Positions 22,975 to 31,209 of a stretch of 53,891 nucleotides of DNA are shown here, piece after piece; position 1 is the stretch's first letter; every line of letters starts with the position of its first letter. This DNA comes from an uncultured Oscillospiraceae bacterium (lineage in GTDB: Bacteria; Bacillota; Clostridia; Oscillospirales; Oscillospiraceae), in assembly GCA_934597345.1 (NCBI GenBank), contig CAKTRJ010000015.1, positions 1 to 53,891 on the forward strand, in the 5' to 3' direction. The translations under genes were made by a program, and so were the position numbers. The notes under the pieces were generated by a model. It worked only from the letters and a program-made list of their open reading frames with translations, was not told the DNA's origin and searched no databases.

Positions 22975-23559
22975 ATGAAGGAAGTTATCAGTCGGGATGC
23001 CGCTCTGGCGGCATTGAAGGAGTACAATCATGAGCCGTTCCATATCCAGCACGCGCTGACCGTCGAGGGTGTGATGCGCTGGTACGCCAACGAGCTGGGC
23101 TATGGCGAGGACGCGGATTTCTGGGCCACCGCCGGTCTGCTGCACGACATCGACTTTGAGATGTGGCCGGAGCAGCACTGTCTCAAGGCCCCGGAGCTGC
23201 TGGAGAAGGCAGGCTGCGACGCCGACCTGATCCACGCCGTCTGTTCCCACGGCTACGGTCTGGTATGCGACGTGGAGCCGGTACATGAGATGGAGAAGGT
23301 GCTGTTCGCCGCCGACGAGCTGACGGGCCTGATCGGCGCAGCCGCCCGGATGCGTCCCAGCAAGAGCGTCATGGACATGGAGGTCAGCAGCCTGAAGAAG
23401 AAGTTCAAGGACAAAAAGTTCGCCGCAGGCTGCTCCCGCGACGTGATCACCACCGGCGCCGAGCGTCTGGGCTGGACGCTGGAGGAGCTGATGGAAAAGA
23501 CTATCCTCGCCATGCGCAGCTGCGAGGCGAGCATCAACCAGGCCATGGCCGCCCTGTAA
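22975..23559 (+). CDS. HD-domain protein (predicted phosphohydrolase)
   Basis: 194 residues. The HD superfamily signature is HIQHALTVEGVMRWYA, ATAGLLHDIDFEMWPEQH, then VCSHGYG. The conserved His and HD pair should bind a divalent metal and hydrolyse a phosphomonoester or nucleotide; substrate unknown. Start chosen at the ATG after GAAAGGAAGC; the open frame continues 28 codons upstream without a good site. The only neighbour on the same strand is the small 22707 gene. Confidence 0.85.
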   Translation: MKEVISRDAALAALKEYNHEPFHIQHALTVEGVMRWYANELGYGEDADFWATAGLLHDIDFEMWPEQHCLKAPELLEKAGCDADLIHAVCSHGYGLVCDVEPVHEMEKVLFAADELTGLIGAAARMRPSKSVMDMEVSSLKKKFKDKKFAAGCSRDVITTGAERLGWTLEELMEKTILAMRSCEASINQAMAAL

Positions 23560-23569
23560 ACATTTTATA

Positions 23570-23607
23570 AGGAAAAGAAGTGCCGCCCGATGGGCGGCAC
23601 TTCTTTT
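23570..23607. terminator. Bidirectional terminator after the HD protein
   Basis: AAAGAAGTGCCGCCC/GGGCGGCACTTCTTTT hairpin between converging genes. Confidence 0.85.
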
Positions 23608-23612
23608 CGCGC

Positions 23613-24191
23613 TCATTCAAATGTCAGGGGCGTATGCTGGCAGATCTCCTGGATCTTGGCCTGCAAAGCCTTCAGATCCTCAAAGGTCTCCGGCTTCTTG
23701 CGGGGGTCACGCAGCAGCGCCGCCGGATGGTACAGCGCCATCATCAGCGTACCGTTGCGGTCAAAGAACTGGCCGTGCTCCTGGCTGATCTTGAAATCGG
23801 GCTTGATCAGCTCCATGGCGCTGATGCGGCCCAGACACACGATGATCTTGGGCTTCATCAGCCGCACCTGCGCCCGGAGATGGCCCCGGCAGGCGTCCTT
23901 TTCCTCGCTCAGCGGGTCGCGGTTCTCCGGCGGACGGCACTTGACGGAGTTGGTGATATAGATATTCTTCCGGTGCAGGCCGATCATGGCCAGCATATCG
24001 TCCAGCAGCTTACCGGCCCGGCCCACAAAGGGCTCGCCCTGCTTGTCCTCGTTGGCGCCCGGCGCTTCACCGATGAACAGCACCTCGGCGTTGGGGTCGC
24101 CTACGCCGAACACCACCTGCGTGCAGGTGCGGCGCAGGCCGCAGGCCTGACATTGCAGGCAAGTTTCTCTCAGTTCCTCCCATGCGGTCAT
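23613..24191 (-). CDS. Uracil-DNA glycosylase, family 4 type
   Basis: 192 residues. An N-terminal cysteine pair ([15 protein letters not shown]) with later cysteines would hold a [4Fe-4S] cluster. Motif 1 is [20 protein letters not shown], followed by [15 protein letters not shown], and motif 3 is YHPAALLR. It removes uracil from DNA at the start of base excision repair. The ATG overlaps the stop of the upstream lipase gene (ATGA), which fixes the start although the frame is open further upstream. Confidence 0.92.
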   Translation of the reverse strand: MTAWEELRETCLQCQACGLRRTCTQVVFGVGDPNAEVLFIGEAPGANEDKQGEPFVGRAGKLLDDMLAMIGLHRKNIYITNSVKCRPPENRDPLSEEKDACRGHLRAQVRLMKPKIIVCLGRISAMELIKPDFKISQEHGQFFDRNGTLMMALYHPAALLRDPRKKPETFEDLKALQAKIQEICQHTPLTFE

Positions 24192-25123
24192 TTCAGCTTC
24201 TCCTCCATCCAGCTCCAGATATCCTGATATACCTCGTCCCGGTGGGCCTTCTCGTTCAGCAGCTCGTGCCGCAGGCCGGGGTACAGCTTCAGCGTGCAGT
24301 CCGTTATACCGGTGCGCTTGAACTCGGCGTACGTCTGGCGCACGCCCGCGCCCATGCCGCCCACGGGATCGTCCTCGCCGGAGATCAGCAGAATGGGCAT
24401 GGTCTTGTCCATCCGCTCCAGATTGCCGCGGCGCTGGTTGAAGCGGATGCCGTTGAGCATCTCGTAAAACAGGCCCACCGTGGCGTCCTGTCCGCACAGG
24501 GGATCGGCCATATAGGCGTCCACGTTCTCCTCATCCGCCGACAGCCAGTCGTAGTCGGTGCGGTTGGGCTTGAAGGTCTTGTTGTACGCGCCGAAGGCCA
24601 GCTCGGTCACGGTGTCGTTGGTGGCGGCGGCGTTCCGGCGCTTCAGCATACCGGCCAGCGCCAGACCGCCGGTCAGCGCGGCGGCGCTCTGCCAACCGGT
24701 GCCCATGAGGATGGCGGCCTTTACCGTGCCGGGATAGCGGATGAGATAGGTGCGGCTGAGGAAGGAGCCCATGGAGTGGCCCATCAGCAGCAGCGGCAGA
24801 TGGGGGTACTGCTCCTTCAGCTTGGTGTGCAGCACATAGATGTCGTCCACCGGGGTGCTCCAGGTGTTGCCGTCACCGAAATATACCGGCGTGCCGCCCT
24901 CAGGCAGAGACAGTCCGTGGCCCAGATGGTCGTGGCCCACCACGATGATGCCGCGGCGGTTGAGGAACCGGGCAAAATCGTCATAGCGGCCCACATATTC
25001 CGCCACACCGTGGACGATCTGCAAAACCGCCACCGGCGTTACGTCCTCCGGTATCCACGCGATGCCGTGCAGGCGGGTCTTTCCGTCGCTGGAAAGAAAG
25101 GTGAAGTCCGTCTTTTTTGTCAT
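24188..25123 (-). CDS. Alpha/beta hydrolase, monoacylglycerol lipase/lysophospholipase-like
   Basis: 311 residues with no signal peptide, so cytoplasmic. The nucleophile elbow is LLMGHSMGSF, the oxyanion region HDHLGHGLS, the acid lies in ISGEDDPVGG and the histidine in GLRHELLNE. The arrangement matches serine aminopeptidase S33/monoglyceride lipase proteins that hydrolyse lysophospholipids or monoacylglycerols. glpK runs divergently next to it, which would suit use of released glycerol (inference). Confidence 0.88.
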   Translation of the reverse strand: MTKKTDFTFLSSDGKTRLHGIAWIPEDVTPVAVLQIVHGVAEYVGRYDDFARFLNRRGIIVVGHDHLGHGLSLPEGGTPVYFGDGNTWSTPVDDIYVLHTKLKEQYPHLPLLLMGHSMGSFLSRTYLIRYPGTVKAAILMGTGWQSAAALTGGLALAGMLKRRNAAATNDTVTELAFGAYNKTFKPNRTDYDWLSADEENVDAYMADPLCGQDATVGLFYEMLNGIRFNQRRGNLERMDKTMPILLISGEDDPVGGMGAGVRQTYAEFKRTGITDCTLKLYPGLRHELLNEKAHRDEVYQDIWSWMEEKLK

Positions 25124-25210
25124 GGCAATTCCGTCCTTCCTGTGATATACTCATGTTATTATCATATCTATTCTAACACAGCAAGTTTCACTTGAAAAGG
25201 GGGATTTCTC

Positions 25211-26704
25211 ATGGCTTCCTATATTCTGGCGCTGGATCAGGGTACCACCAGCTCCCGTGCCATCGTGTTTGACCGGCAGGGCAAGATCGTGGGCCGGGGC
25301 CAGTATCCCTTCACCCAGCACTATCCCCAGGCGGGCTGGGTGGAGCACGACCCCATGGAGATCTGGCATACCCAGGCGCAGGCGGCGGCAGACGCTATCG
25401 CGGGCCTGAGCACCGGGACCATTGCCGGTATCGGCGTCACCAACCAGCGGGAGACCACCATCATCTGGGACAAAAACACCGGCGTGCCGGTCTATAATGC
25501 CATCGTGTGGCAGTGCCGCCGCACGGCGGAGCTGTGCGAGGAGCTGAAGCGCCGGGGCCTCAGCGAGCGCATCCAGTCCACCACTGGCCTTTTGATCGAC
25601 GCCTATTTCTCTGCCACCAAGATTCGCTGGATCCTGGACAACGTGCCCGGTGCGCGGCAGAAGGCGGAGCAGGGCCAGCTGTTGTTCGGCACGGTGGAGA
25701 CGTGGCTCATCTGGCAGCTGACCGGCGCTCATGTCACCGACTATTCCAACGCCAGCCGCACCATGCTGTTCGATATCCACAAGCTCAGCTGGGACGCGGA
25801 GCTGTGCGGCATGCTGGGCATCCCCATGTGCATGCTGCCCCGGTGCGTCAGCAATTCGGAGGTGTACGGCACGGTGAAGCCGGGTATCCCCGGTCTGGAG
25901 GCGCTCTCCGGCGTACCGGTGTGCGGCGCGGCAGGCGACCAGCAGGCGGCTCTGTTCGGTCAGACCTGCTTCCGCGCGGGCGACGCCAAGAACACCTACG
26001 GAACCGGCTGCTTTACGCTGATGAACGTGGGCGGCAAGCCTGTCCGCAGCCGTGCGGGTCTGGTGACCTCCGTGGCGTGGAGCGTCAATGATACCGTCAC
26101 CTACGCGCTGGAGGGCAGCGTCTTTAACGGCGGCAGCACCATCCAGTGGCTGCGGGACGAGCTGCACCTCATCGACTCCGCCCCGGAGTGCGACCGTCTG
26201 GCGGAATCGGTGGACAGCAGCGGCGGGGTCATCGTGGTGCCGGCCTTTACGGGGCTGGGTGCGCCCTATTGGGACATGTACGCCCGGGGCGCGATCCTGG
26301 GCGTCACCCGCGGCACGGGCCGGGCGCATATCGCCCGGGCGGTGCTGGAGTCCATTGCCTTTCAGGTCACCGACCTGATGCTGGCCATGCGGCAGGACGC
26401 GGGCTGCGACATCACCTGCCTGCGGGCCGACGGCGGCGCCAGCGTCAGCGATATCCTGCTGCAGATGCAGGCCGACCTGCTGCGGATCCCCGTGGACCGG
26501 CCCGCCATGGTGGAGACCACCGCCTTCGGCGCGGCGGCGCTGGCGGGGCTGAACTGCGGCATGTGGAGCAGTCTTGAGGAGCTGTCGGCCCTGCGCCGCA
26601 GCGACCGGGTGTTCACGCCCCGGCGGGTGCAGGCGGAGTGCGACGACGCCTACCGCATGTGGAAGCGGGCGGTGCAGCGGGCAGGGGATTGGATCGAGCA
26701 CTGA
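25211..26704 (+). CDS. glpK: Glycerol kinase
   Basis: 497 residues, normal family length. N-terminal FGGY kinase motif LALDQGTTSSRAIVFD, then GWVEHDPMEIW, GVTNQRETTIIWD, the second signature GSVFNGGSTIQWLRDEL and the adenosine motif RADGGASVSDILLQMQADLL. It phosphorylates glycerol to glycerol 3-phosphate in the cytoplasm. GAAAAGGGGG precedes ATG. No glpF or glpO/D is adjacent, so it appears monocistronic. Confidence 0.96.
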   Translation: MASYILALDQGTTSSRAIVFDRQGKIVGRGQYPFTQHYPQAGWVEHDPMEIWHTQAQAAADAIAGLSTGTIAGIGVTNQRETTIIWDKNTGVPVYNAIVWQCRRTAELCEELKRRGLSERIQSTTGLLIDAYFSATKIRWILDNVPGARQKAEQGQLLFGTVETWLIWQLTGAHVTDYSNASRTMLFDIHKLSWDAELCGMLGIPMCMLPRCVSNSEVYGTVKPGIPGLEALSGVPVCGAAGDQQAALFGQTCFRAGDAKNTYGTGCFTLMNVGGKPVRSRAGLVTSVAWSVNDTVTYALEGSVFNGGSTIQWLRDELHLIDSAPECDRLAESVDSSGGVIVVPAFTGLGAPYWDMYARGAILGVTRGTGRAHIARAVLESIAFQVTDLMLAMRQDAGCDITCLRADGGASVSDILLQMQADLLRIPVDRPAMVETTAFGAAALAGLNCGMWSSLEELSALRRSDRVFTPRRVQAECDDAYRMWKRAVQRAGDWIEH

Positions 26705-26824
26705 TCTGGCATGAAATCTGACGATTTCATTGCCAAATGAGTTTGCGGCGTCCGCGCCGCGAACTCTGCGAGGCTATTGCTGTCCCTATTTGATTAACAT
26801 TTGATGAATTTCGCCCCAAAAGCC
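26705..26824. other. Intergenic region after glpK with two small dyads
   Basis: ATGAAATC...GATTTCAT and GTTTGCGGCG...CGCCGCGAAC dyads. The second may act as a terminator, although no T-run follows. No gene seen. Confidence 0.4.
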
Positions 26825-26853
26825 TTGCAAAATTCCGAAACAGTGACTATAAT
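26825..26853 (+). promoter_or_regulatory. Promoter of the zinc-ribbon protein gene
   Basis: TTGCAA (26825-26830), 17 bp, TATAAT (26848-26853). Confidence 0.75.
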
Positions 26854-26898
26854 CAGCCTTAATGAAGCCCTTAACACATTTTGAAAGGAGCCATACTT

Positions 26899-27393
26899 AT
26901 GTCATTCTTTGATAACATTACCGAAAAAGCCAAGCTGTATGCCAATATTGCCGCCGAGAAGGCCAAGGATGTGGCCGAAGTGGCTGCCTACAAGGCCAAG
27001 GACGTGAAGGAGACCGCCCAGCTGACCATGGCCATCAAGACCGAGCAGCGTGAGTTGGATAAGAACTACCGCGCCATCGGCCAGTGGTTCGCCTCCGAGT
27101 TTGAGGGCGAAGTCCCCGATGCCATCAAGGACGTGATGGCCGCCATCGAGGCCAGCCGCGCCAAAATCGATGAGATGGAGGCCACTCTGGCCGAGAAGCC
27201 TCACACCGAGATCGAGATCACCATTGAGAAGGACAGCGACGAAACGCCCGAGCTGAAGGCCTGCCCCGTGTGCGGCACTGCCACCAACTCCAAGTTCTGC
27301 CCTGAGTGCGGCGCTGAAGTCGATCCCCAGCCCGCCGCCGAGGCATCCGCAGAGACTGCCGAGCCTGAGACCCCCGCTGAGCCTCAGGAGTAA
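26899..27393 (+). CDS. Coiled-coil protein with a zinc ribbon
   Basis: 164 residues, cytoplasmic. Residues 5-50 are an amphipathic, lysine/alanine-rich helix with repeats (AAEKAKDVAEVAAYKAKDVKE). A second helical stretch follows. A zinc ribbon CPVCGTATNSKFCPECG lies near residue 130, and the tail is a disordered Pro/Ala/Glu stretch. The build is like small zinc-ribbon proteins of Firmicutes with unknown function. GAAAGGAG precedes ATG. Monocistronic with promoter and terminator. Confidence 0.8.
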   Translation: MSFFDNITEKAKLYANIAAEKAKDVAEVAAYKAKDVKETAQLTMAIKTEQRELDKNYRAIGQWFASEFEGEVPDAIKDVMAAIEASRAKIDEMEATLAEKPHTEIEITIEKDSDETPELKACPVCGTATNSKFCPECGAEVDPQPAAEASAETAEPETPAEPQE

Positions 27394-27412
27394 GTTCTTT
27401 TTCCCCTCCCAT

Positions 27413-27446
27413 CGCAAAAGAGACTGCCTTGCGGCGGTCTCTTTTT
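27413..27446. terminator. Terminator of the zinc-ribbon gene
   Basis: AAAAGAGACTGCC/GGCGGTCTCTTTTTG hairpin. A second hairpin at 27473-27494 (GGGAAGGGC/GCCCTTCCC) lies before the fakA stop and may serve the opposite strand. Confidence 0.8.
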
Positions 27447-27496
27447 GTTTGCGCTATAACGGAACAACGGGAAGGGCAAAGCCCTTCCCGTTTTGC

Positions 27497-29170
27497 TTAT
27501 TCGATGGAAATGATATAGAAGTAGACGCTCTGGCCGCCGGGGATGGCCGCCACCTCCGCATCGGGGCAGCACCGGGCGAACAGCGCCTCGGTCCTGGCGC
27601 CCTCCTCCGCAGACACACCCTCGCCGGTGTAGATGTTGATGTATTCCGCACCGGCCTGTGCGGCGTGCCGGCTCAGCTGATCCAGCAGCTCGTCCATGCT
27701 GCGGCTGGTGCCGAACAGCTTGCCGTCCAGCAGCGCCAGATAGTCGCCCTCGTTGATGGCGAAGCCGTCGAAATCGGAGTTGCGGGCGGCGTAGGTGATC
27801 TGGGCGGTGGACACCGTCTGAGCGGCAGCCACCATAGCCTGGGCAATGGTCTGGGGATCGGTCTCGTCGGGGTCGAAGCTCATCATGGCGGTGATGCCCT
27901 GGGGCACGGTGGCGGTGGGGATCACGATGATCTGCTTTTCCGTCAGGCCCTCGCACTGCTGGGCGGCCATGATAATGTTCTTGTTGTTGGGCAGGATGAA
28001 CACCACCTCGCTGGGAGTGCGGTTGACCTCCTTGAGGATGGCCTCGGTGGAGGGATTCATGGTCTGGCCGCCGGACACGATGGTGTCCACACCCAGCGCC
28101 CGGAATGTGTCCGCCAGACCGTCGCCCGCGCACACGGCCACAAAGCCGTACCGCTTTTCGGCGGGGGTCACAGCGTTCTCCTGGGCCTCCAGCTCCTCCT
28201 CCACAGCGTCCAGATCGTCGGTGCTGTGGGCCTGACGGCCTGCCGCCAGATCGTCCCGCTGGGTGCGCATATTCTCGATCTTGGCCAGCTCCAGCGTGCC
28301 GTACTTCTGGGCCTCGGTCAGGGCGTAGCCGGGGATATCGGTATGGACGTGTACCTTGAAGCACTCGTCATCCTCGCCGATCACCAGACTGTCTCCGATG
28401 CTGTCCAGATAGGCCCGCAGCGGCTCCAGAGACTTCTCGCCCATGGTCTTGCGGACGATAAACACGGTGTCGAAGGTGAAGGTGATCTCATCCTCCAGAG
28501 AGGCGAAGTCGGCCTTTTCCTTGACCTCTGTCTCCTCCTTGACCTCGGGGATCTCCTCGCCCCGCAGGCAGCGCAGCATACCGTCCAGAATAATGAGATA
28601 GCCCTTGCCGCCGGCGTCTACCACGCCGGCCTTTTTCAGCACCGGGTTCATCTCCACGGTCTCGGCCAGCGTCACCTCACCGGCGCGGATGGCCTCCTCC
28701 AGCACGAACTCCACGGCGTTGTTCTCCTGCGCGGCCTCGATGGCCCGCTGGGCCGCCAGACGGGAAACGGTCAGCACCGTGCCCTCGGCAGGCTTCATCA
28801 CCGCGCCGTAGGCGGCGGCGACGCCCTCCTGCATGGCGGCGGCCAGCGCCGCGCCGTCGGCCTCGGCCAGGCCCTTCAGGGACTTGGACATGCCCCGGAA
28901 CAGCAGGGACAGAATGACGCCGGAGTTGCCGCGGGCGCCCCGCAACAGGCCCCGGGCCGTGATCTTGGCGGCGTCGTCGATGGTGGCAGGCTCCGCCTTC
29001 TTCAGCTCGCCGCAGGCGGTCTGGATGGTCAGGTACATGTTGGTGCCGGTGTCGCCGTCAGGCACGGGGAATACGTTCAGGTCGTTGATGGCCTGCTTCT
29101 GGCCTGCGATGCAGGCCGCACCGAACAGCACCATCTCCTTGAAGGCGGCGCCGTTGATCTTCTCTATCAT
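27497..29170 (-). CDS. fakA: Fatty acid kinase catalytic-type protein FakA (YloV)
   Basis: 557 residues. An N-terminal DAK2/DhaL domain shows NVFPVPDGDTGTNMYLT (Mg-ATP aspartates) and RGARGNSGVILSLLF. A middle domain follows, then a C-terminal DegV-like part (VFILPNNKNIIMAAQQ). FakA phosphorylates fatty acids held by FakB so that they can enter phospholipids (family knowledge). The Asp23-like gene sits directly upstream, the usual yloU-yloV pairing in Firmicutes. No FakB is in the window. Confidence 0.92.
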   Translation of the reverse strand: MIEKINGAAFKEMVLFGAACIAGQKQAINDLNVFPVPDGDTGTNMYLTIQTACGELKKAEPATIDDAAKITARGLLRGARGNSGVILSLLFRGMSKSLKGLAEADGAALAAAMQEGVAAAYGAVMKPAEGTVLTVSRLAAQRAIEAAQENNAVEFVLEEAIRAGEVTLAETVEMNPVLKKAGVVDAGGKGYLIILDGMLRCLRGEEIPEVKEETEVKEKADFASLEDEITFTFDTVFIVRKTMGEKSLEPLRAYLDSIGDSLVIGEDDECFKVHVHTDIPGYALTEAQKYGTLELAKIENMRTQRDDLAAGRQAHSTDDLDAVEEELEAQENAVTPAEKRYGFVAVCAGDGLADTFRALGVDTIVSGGQTMNPSTEAILKEVNRTPSEVVFILPNNKNIIMAAQQCEGLTEKQIIVIPTATVPQGITAMMSFDPDETDPQTIAQAMVAAAQTVSTAQITYAARNSDFDGFAINEGDYLALLDGKLFGTSRSMDELLDQLSRHAAQAGAEYINIYTGEGVSAEEGARTEALFARCCPDAEVAAIPGGQSVYFYIISIE

Positions 29171-29187
29171 CTTGCAGTGATCCTCCC

Positions 29188-29541
29188 TTAACTGTTACTG
29201 ACGGAGTCCACGCAGACGTTCACGTCCCGTACCTCCACACCGGTGTTGCAGGTGACCACATACTTGACCTCGCTCATGATGGCGCGGCAGACCGTGGCGA
29301 TATTCACCCCGGCGTCCACGATGATATGCAGCTCGATAGACACGGTGTTGTCGTCGTTGTAAATGACCTTCACGCCCTTGCTCATGGTCTCGGGGCGCAG
29401 CAGATGGACAAGGCCGTCCGTCATGGAACGGTAAGCCATGCCCTTGACGCCGAAGCAGTTGGTGGCGGCGGCGCCGGTAATGGTGGTGAACACCGCGTTG
29501 GAGATGGTGATATCCCCGTGCTCACTGTTGATCTTTATCAT
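29188..29541 (-). CDS. Asp23/Gls24 (YloU) family envelope-stress protein
   Basis: 117 residues. Begins MIKINSEHGDITISNAVFTTITGAAATNCFGVKGM and carries the family's central pattern GVKVIYNDDNTVSIELHIIVDAGVNI, followed by VKYVVTCNTGVEVRDVNVCVDSV. Members are small soluble proteins linked to cell-envelope homeostasis. It precedes fakA by 17 bp, as in many Firmicutes. The start follows AGGAAGG; a longer open frame upstream lacks a site. Confidence 0.9.
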   Translation of the reverse strand: MIKINSEHGDITISNAVFTTITGAAATNCFGVKGMAYRSMTDGLVHLLRPETMSKGVKVIYNDDNTVSIELHIIVDAGVNIATVCRAIMSEVKYVVTCNTGVEVRDVNVCVDSVSNS

Positions 29542-29654
29542 AGCAGCCTTCCTTTCTATTGGAGGTGTGTGCACATTATGGCATAATAATCACATAATAA
29601 TACTTATTATATACCAAGCGGCCGCAAATAACAAGAAGAAATTTGGAAGGCAAA

Positions 29655-29688
29655 AGGCAGAGGAGCTTCTCCTCTGCCTTCTGTGAAA
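29655..29688 (-). terminator. Terminator of htrA
   Basis: AAGGCAGAGGAG/CTCCTCTGCCTT hairpin just after the htrA stop. The T-tract is modest. Confidence 0.65.
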
Positions 29689-29694
29689 GTATGA

Positions 29695-31071
29695 TCAGCG
29701 GCCGTTCTGACCGAAGTAGTAGTTGTAGAAATCGCGGAACATGTCGGAGTAGTTCTGGCCGCCCTGCTGCTGGTTATCCTGCTGACTGTCGGTGGTGGTA
29801 TCCTCACCGGTGGTCTGGGGCTGCTCGTCGAAGGTCAGCTCCAGCGTGATATACTCGCCGTTACGGTAGACGGTCAGCGTCACGGTGTCGCCCGCCTTGA
29901 AGTTCTTCTTGGCGGCGGACAGATCGGTCATGGAGGTGATGGCGGTGTCGTTCACCTTGGTGATCACATCGCCCAGCTGCAAACCGGCACGCTCACCGGC
30001 GCCGCCGCTCTCGGTGGAGTAGACAAACACGCCTTCGGTGATGTCAATATTATACTGGGCAGCCATCTGCTCGGTCATGGTACCGGCCTTAATGGCCAGA
30101 TAGGCCTTTCCGGTCACCTGACCGTTTTCAATGATGTCGGTGATGATGGCCTGCACATCGCTGATGGGGATGGCAAAGCCCAGGCCCTCCACAGAGGTAT
30201 CGGAATAGCTGGAATACTTGGCGGAGACGATGCCCACCACCTCACCGTACAGGTTCATCAGCGGGCCGCCGGAGTTGCCGGGGTTGATGGAGGCGTCCAC
30301 CTGGATCATGTTAAAGGGAGTGCCGTCCACGTTGATGGCACGGTCACAGCAGGAGACGATGCCCTGACTCATGGAGAAGGTCAGCTCGCCCAGAGGGTTG
30401 CCGATGGCGAGAACGGTGTCGCCCACGTTCACATCCTCGCTGTTGCCCAGCGTTACGGGAGACAGCCCGGTGGCATCGATCTTCAGTACGGCCACATCGT
30501 AATCGCTGTCGCCGCCGATGACGGTGGCGTCATAGGTAGCGCCGTCATACAGGGTGACCTTTACGGAGGTCGCGCCCTTCACAACGTGATAGTTGGTAAC
30601 AATATAGCCGTCCTGACTGATGATGAAGCCGCTGCCGGAGCTGGCGGTCTCCACCGTCTGGCCAAAGATGTTGGTGCCGCTGGTGGAGGTAGTGTTGATG
30701 GACACCACGGAGTTCACGGTGGAGGCGTACACCTCGGCAGGCTCCATCTTGGTCTGGCCGTCCACATGATTCACCTTCACGGAAACAGGCTCACGGCTGG
30801 ACTGCTGGACGGTGACGGTCTGACGGTTGGTGCTGCGGTACAGGGCCGCGCCGCCGAAGCCGCTGCTGGTGCCGATGATGGCGCAGGCCAGCACGATAGC
30901 CACCACCTTGGCCGCCGCGCTGTGGAAGAATCCGGACTTTCTGGCAGGCTTGGGTTCCTCCGGGTCCGGTGCACGGCCCGCGGGCTGGTAGTCGTCGGCT
31001 GGCAGATTGCTGTTACGGCCGTAGTGATACTGGTCGCCGTTATGGAAGCGGTCAAATTCGTCGTTATACAT
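29695..31071 (-). CDS. htrA: HtrA/DegP-family serine protease
   Basis: 458 residues. A cytoplasmic N-terminus (~50 residues, acidic/aromatic) precedes one transmembrane segment (VVAIVLACAIIGTSSGFGGAAL). The trypsin-like domain has His in TNYHVVKG, Asp in DSDYDVAVLKI and Ser in NPGNSGGPL. One PDZ domain follows (GAGERAGLQLGDVITKVND) and then a Gln/Asn-rich tail. It faces outside the membrane and degrades or refolds damaged exported proteins. The start is the ATG after AAGGAGGAATCC; 15 further in-frame codons upstream lack support. Confidence 0.95.
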   Translation of the reverse strand: MYNDEFDRFHNGDQYHYGRNSNLPADDYQPAGRAPDPEEPKPARKSGFFHSAAAKVVAIVLACAIIGTSSGFGGAALYRSTNRQTVTVQQSSREPVSVKVNHVDGQTKMEPAEVYASTVNSVVSINTTSTSGTNIFGQTVETASSGSGFIISQDGYIVTNYHVVKGATSVKVTLYDGATYDATVIGGDSDYDVAVLKIDATGLSPVTLGNSEDVNVGDTVLAIGNPLGELTFSMSQGIVSCCDRAINVDGTPFNMIQVDASINPGNSGGPLMNLYGEVVGIVSAKYSSYSDTSVEGLGFAIPISDVQAIITDIIENGQVTGKAYLAIKAGTMTEQMAAQYNIDITEGVFVYSTESGGAGERAGLQLGDVITKVNDTAITSMTDLSAAKKNFKAGDTVTLTVYRNGEYITLELTFDEQPQTTGEDTTTDSQQDNQQQGGQNYSDMFRDFYNYYFGQNGR

Positions 31072-31209
31072 ATGGATTCCTCCTTTATTTTCGGAACGAA
31101 CTGTGTTATCATTCATCTTGATTATTAGTTTATACGGTTTCCTTAATTCAACCTTTAAGTTTTACCGGAAAATTTTGAACTTTTTGTGACAGGTGAAAGG
31201 AGGCGCACC

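Noticed and set aside
27384..28364. Open frame of ~325 codons on the minus strand within fakA
   Set aside because: It is a shifted frame of fakA, whose DAK2 motifs and partner gene are clear.
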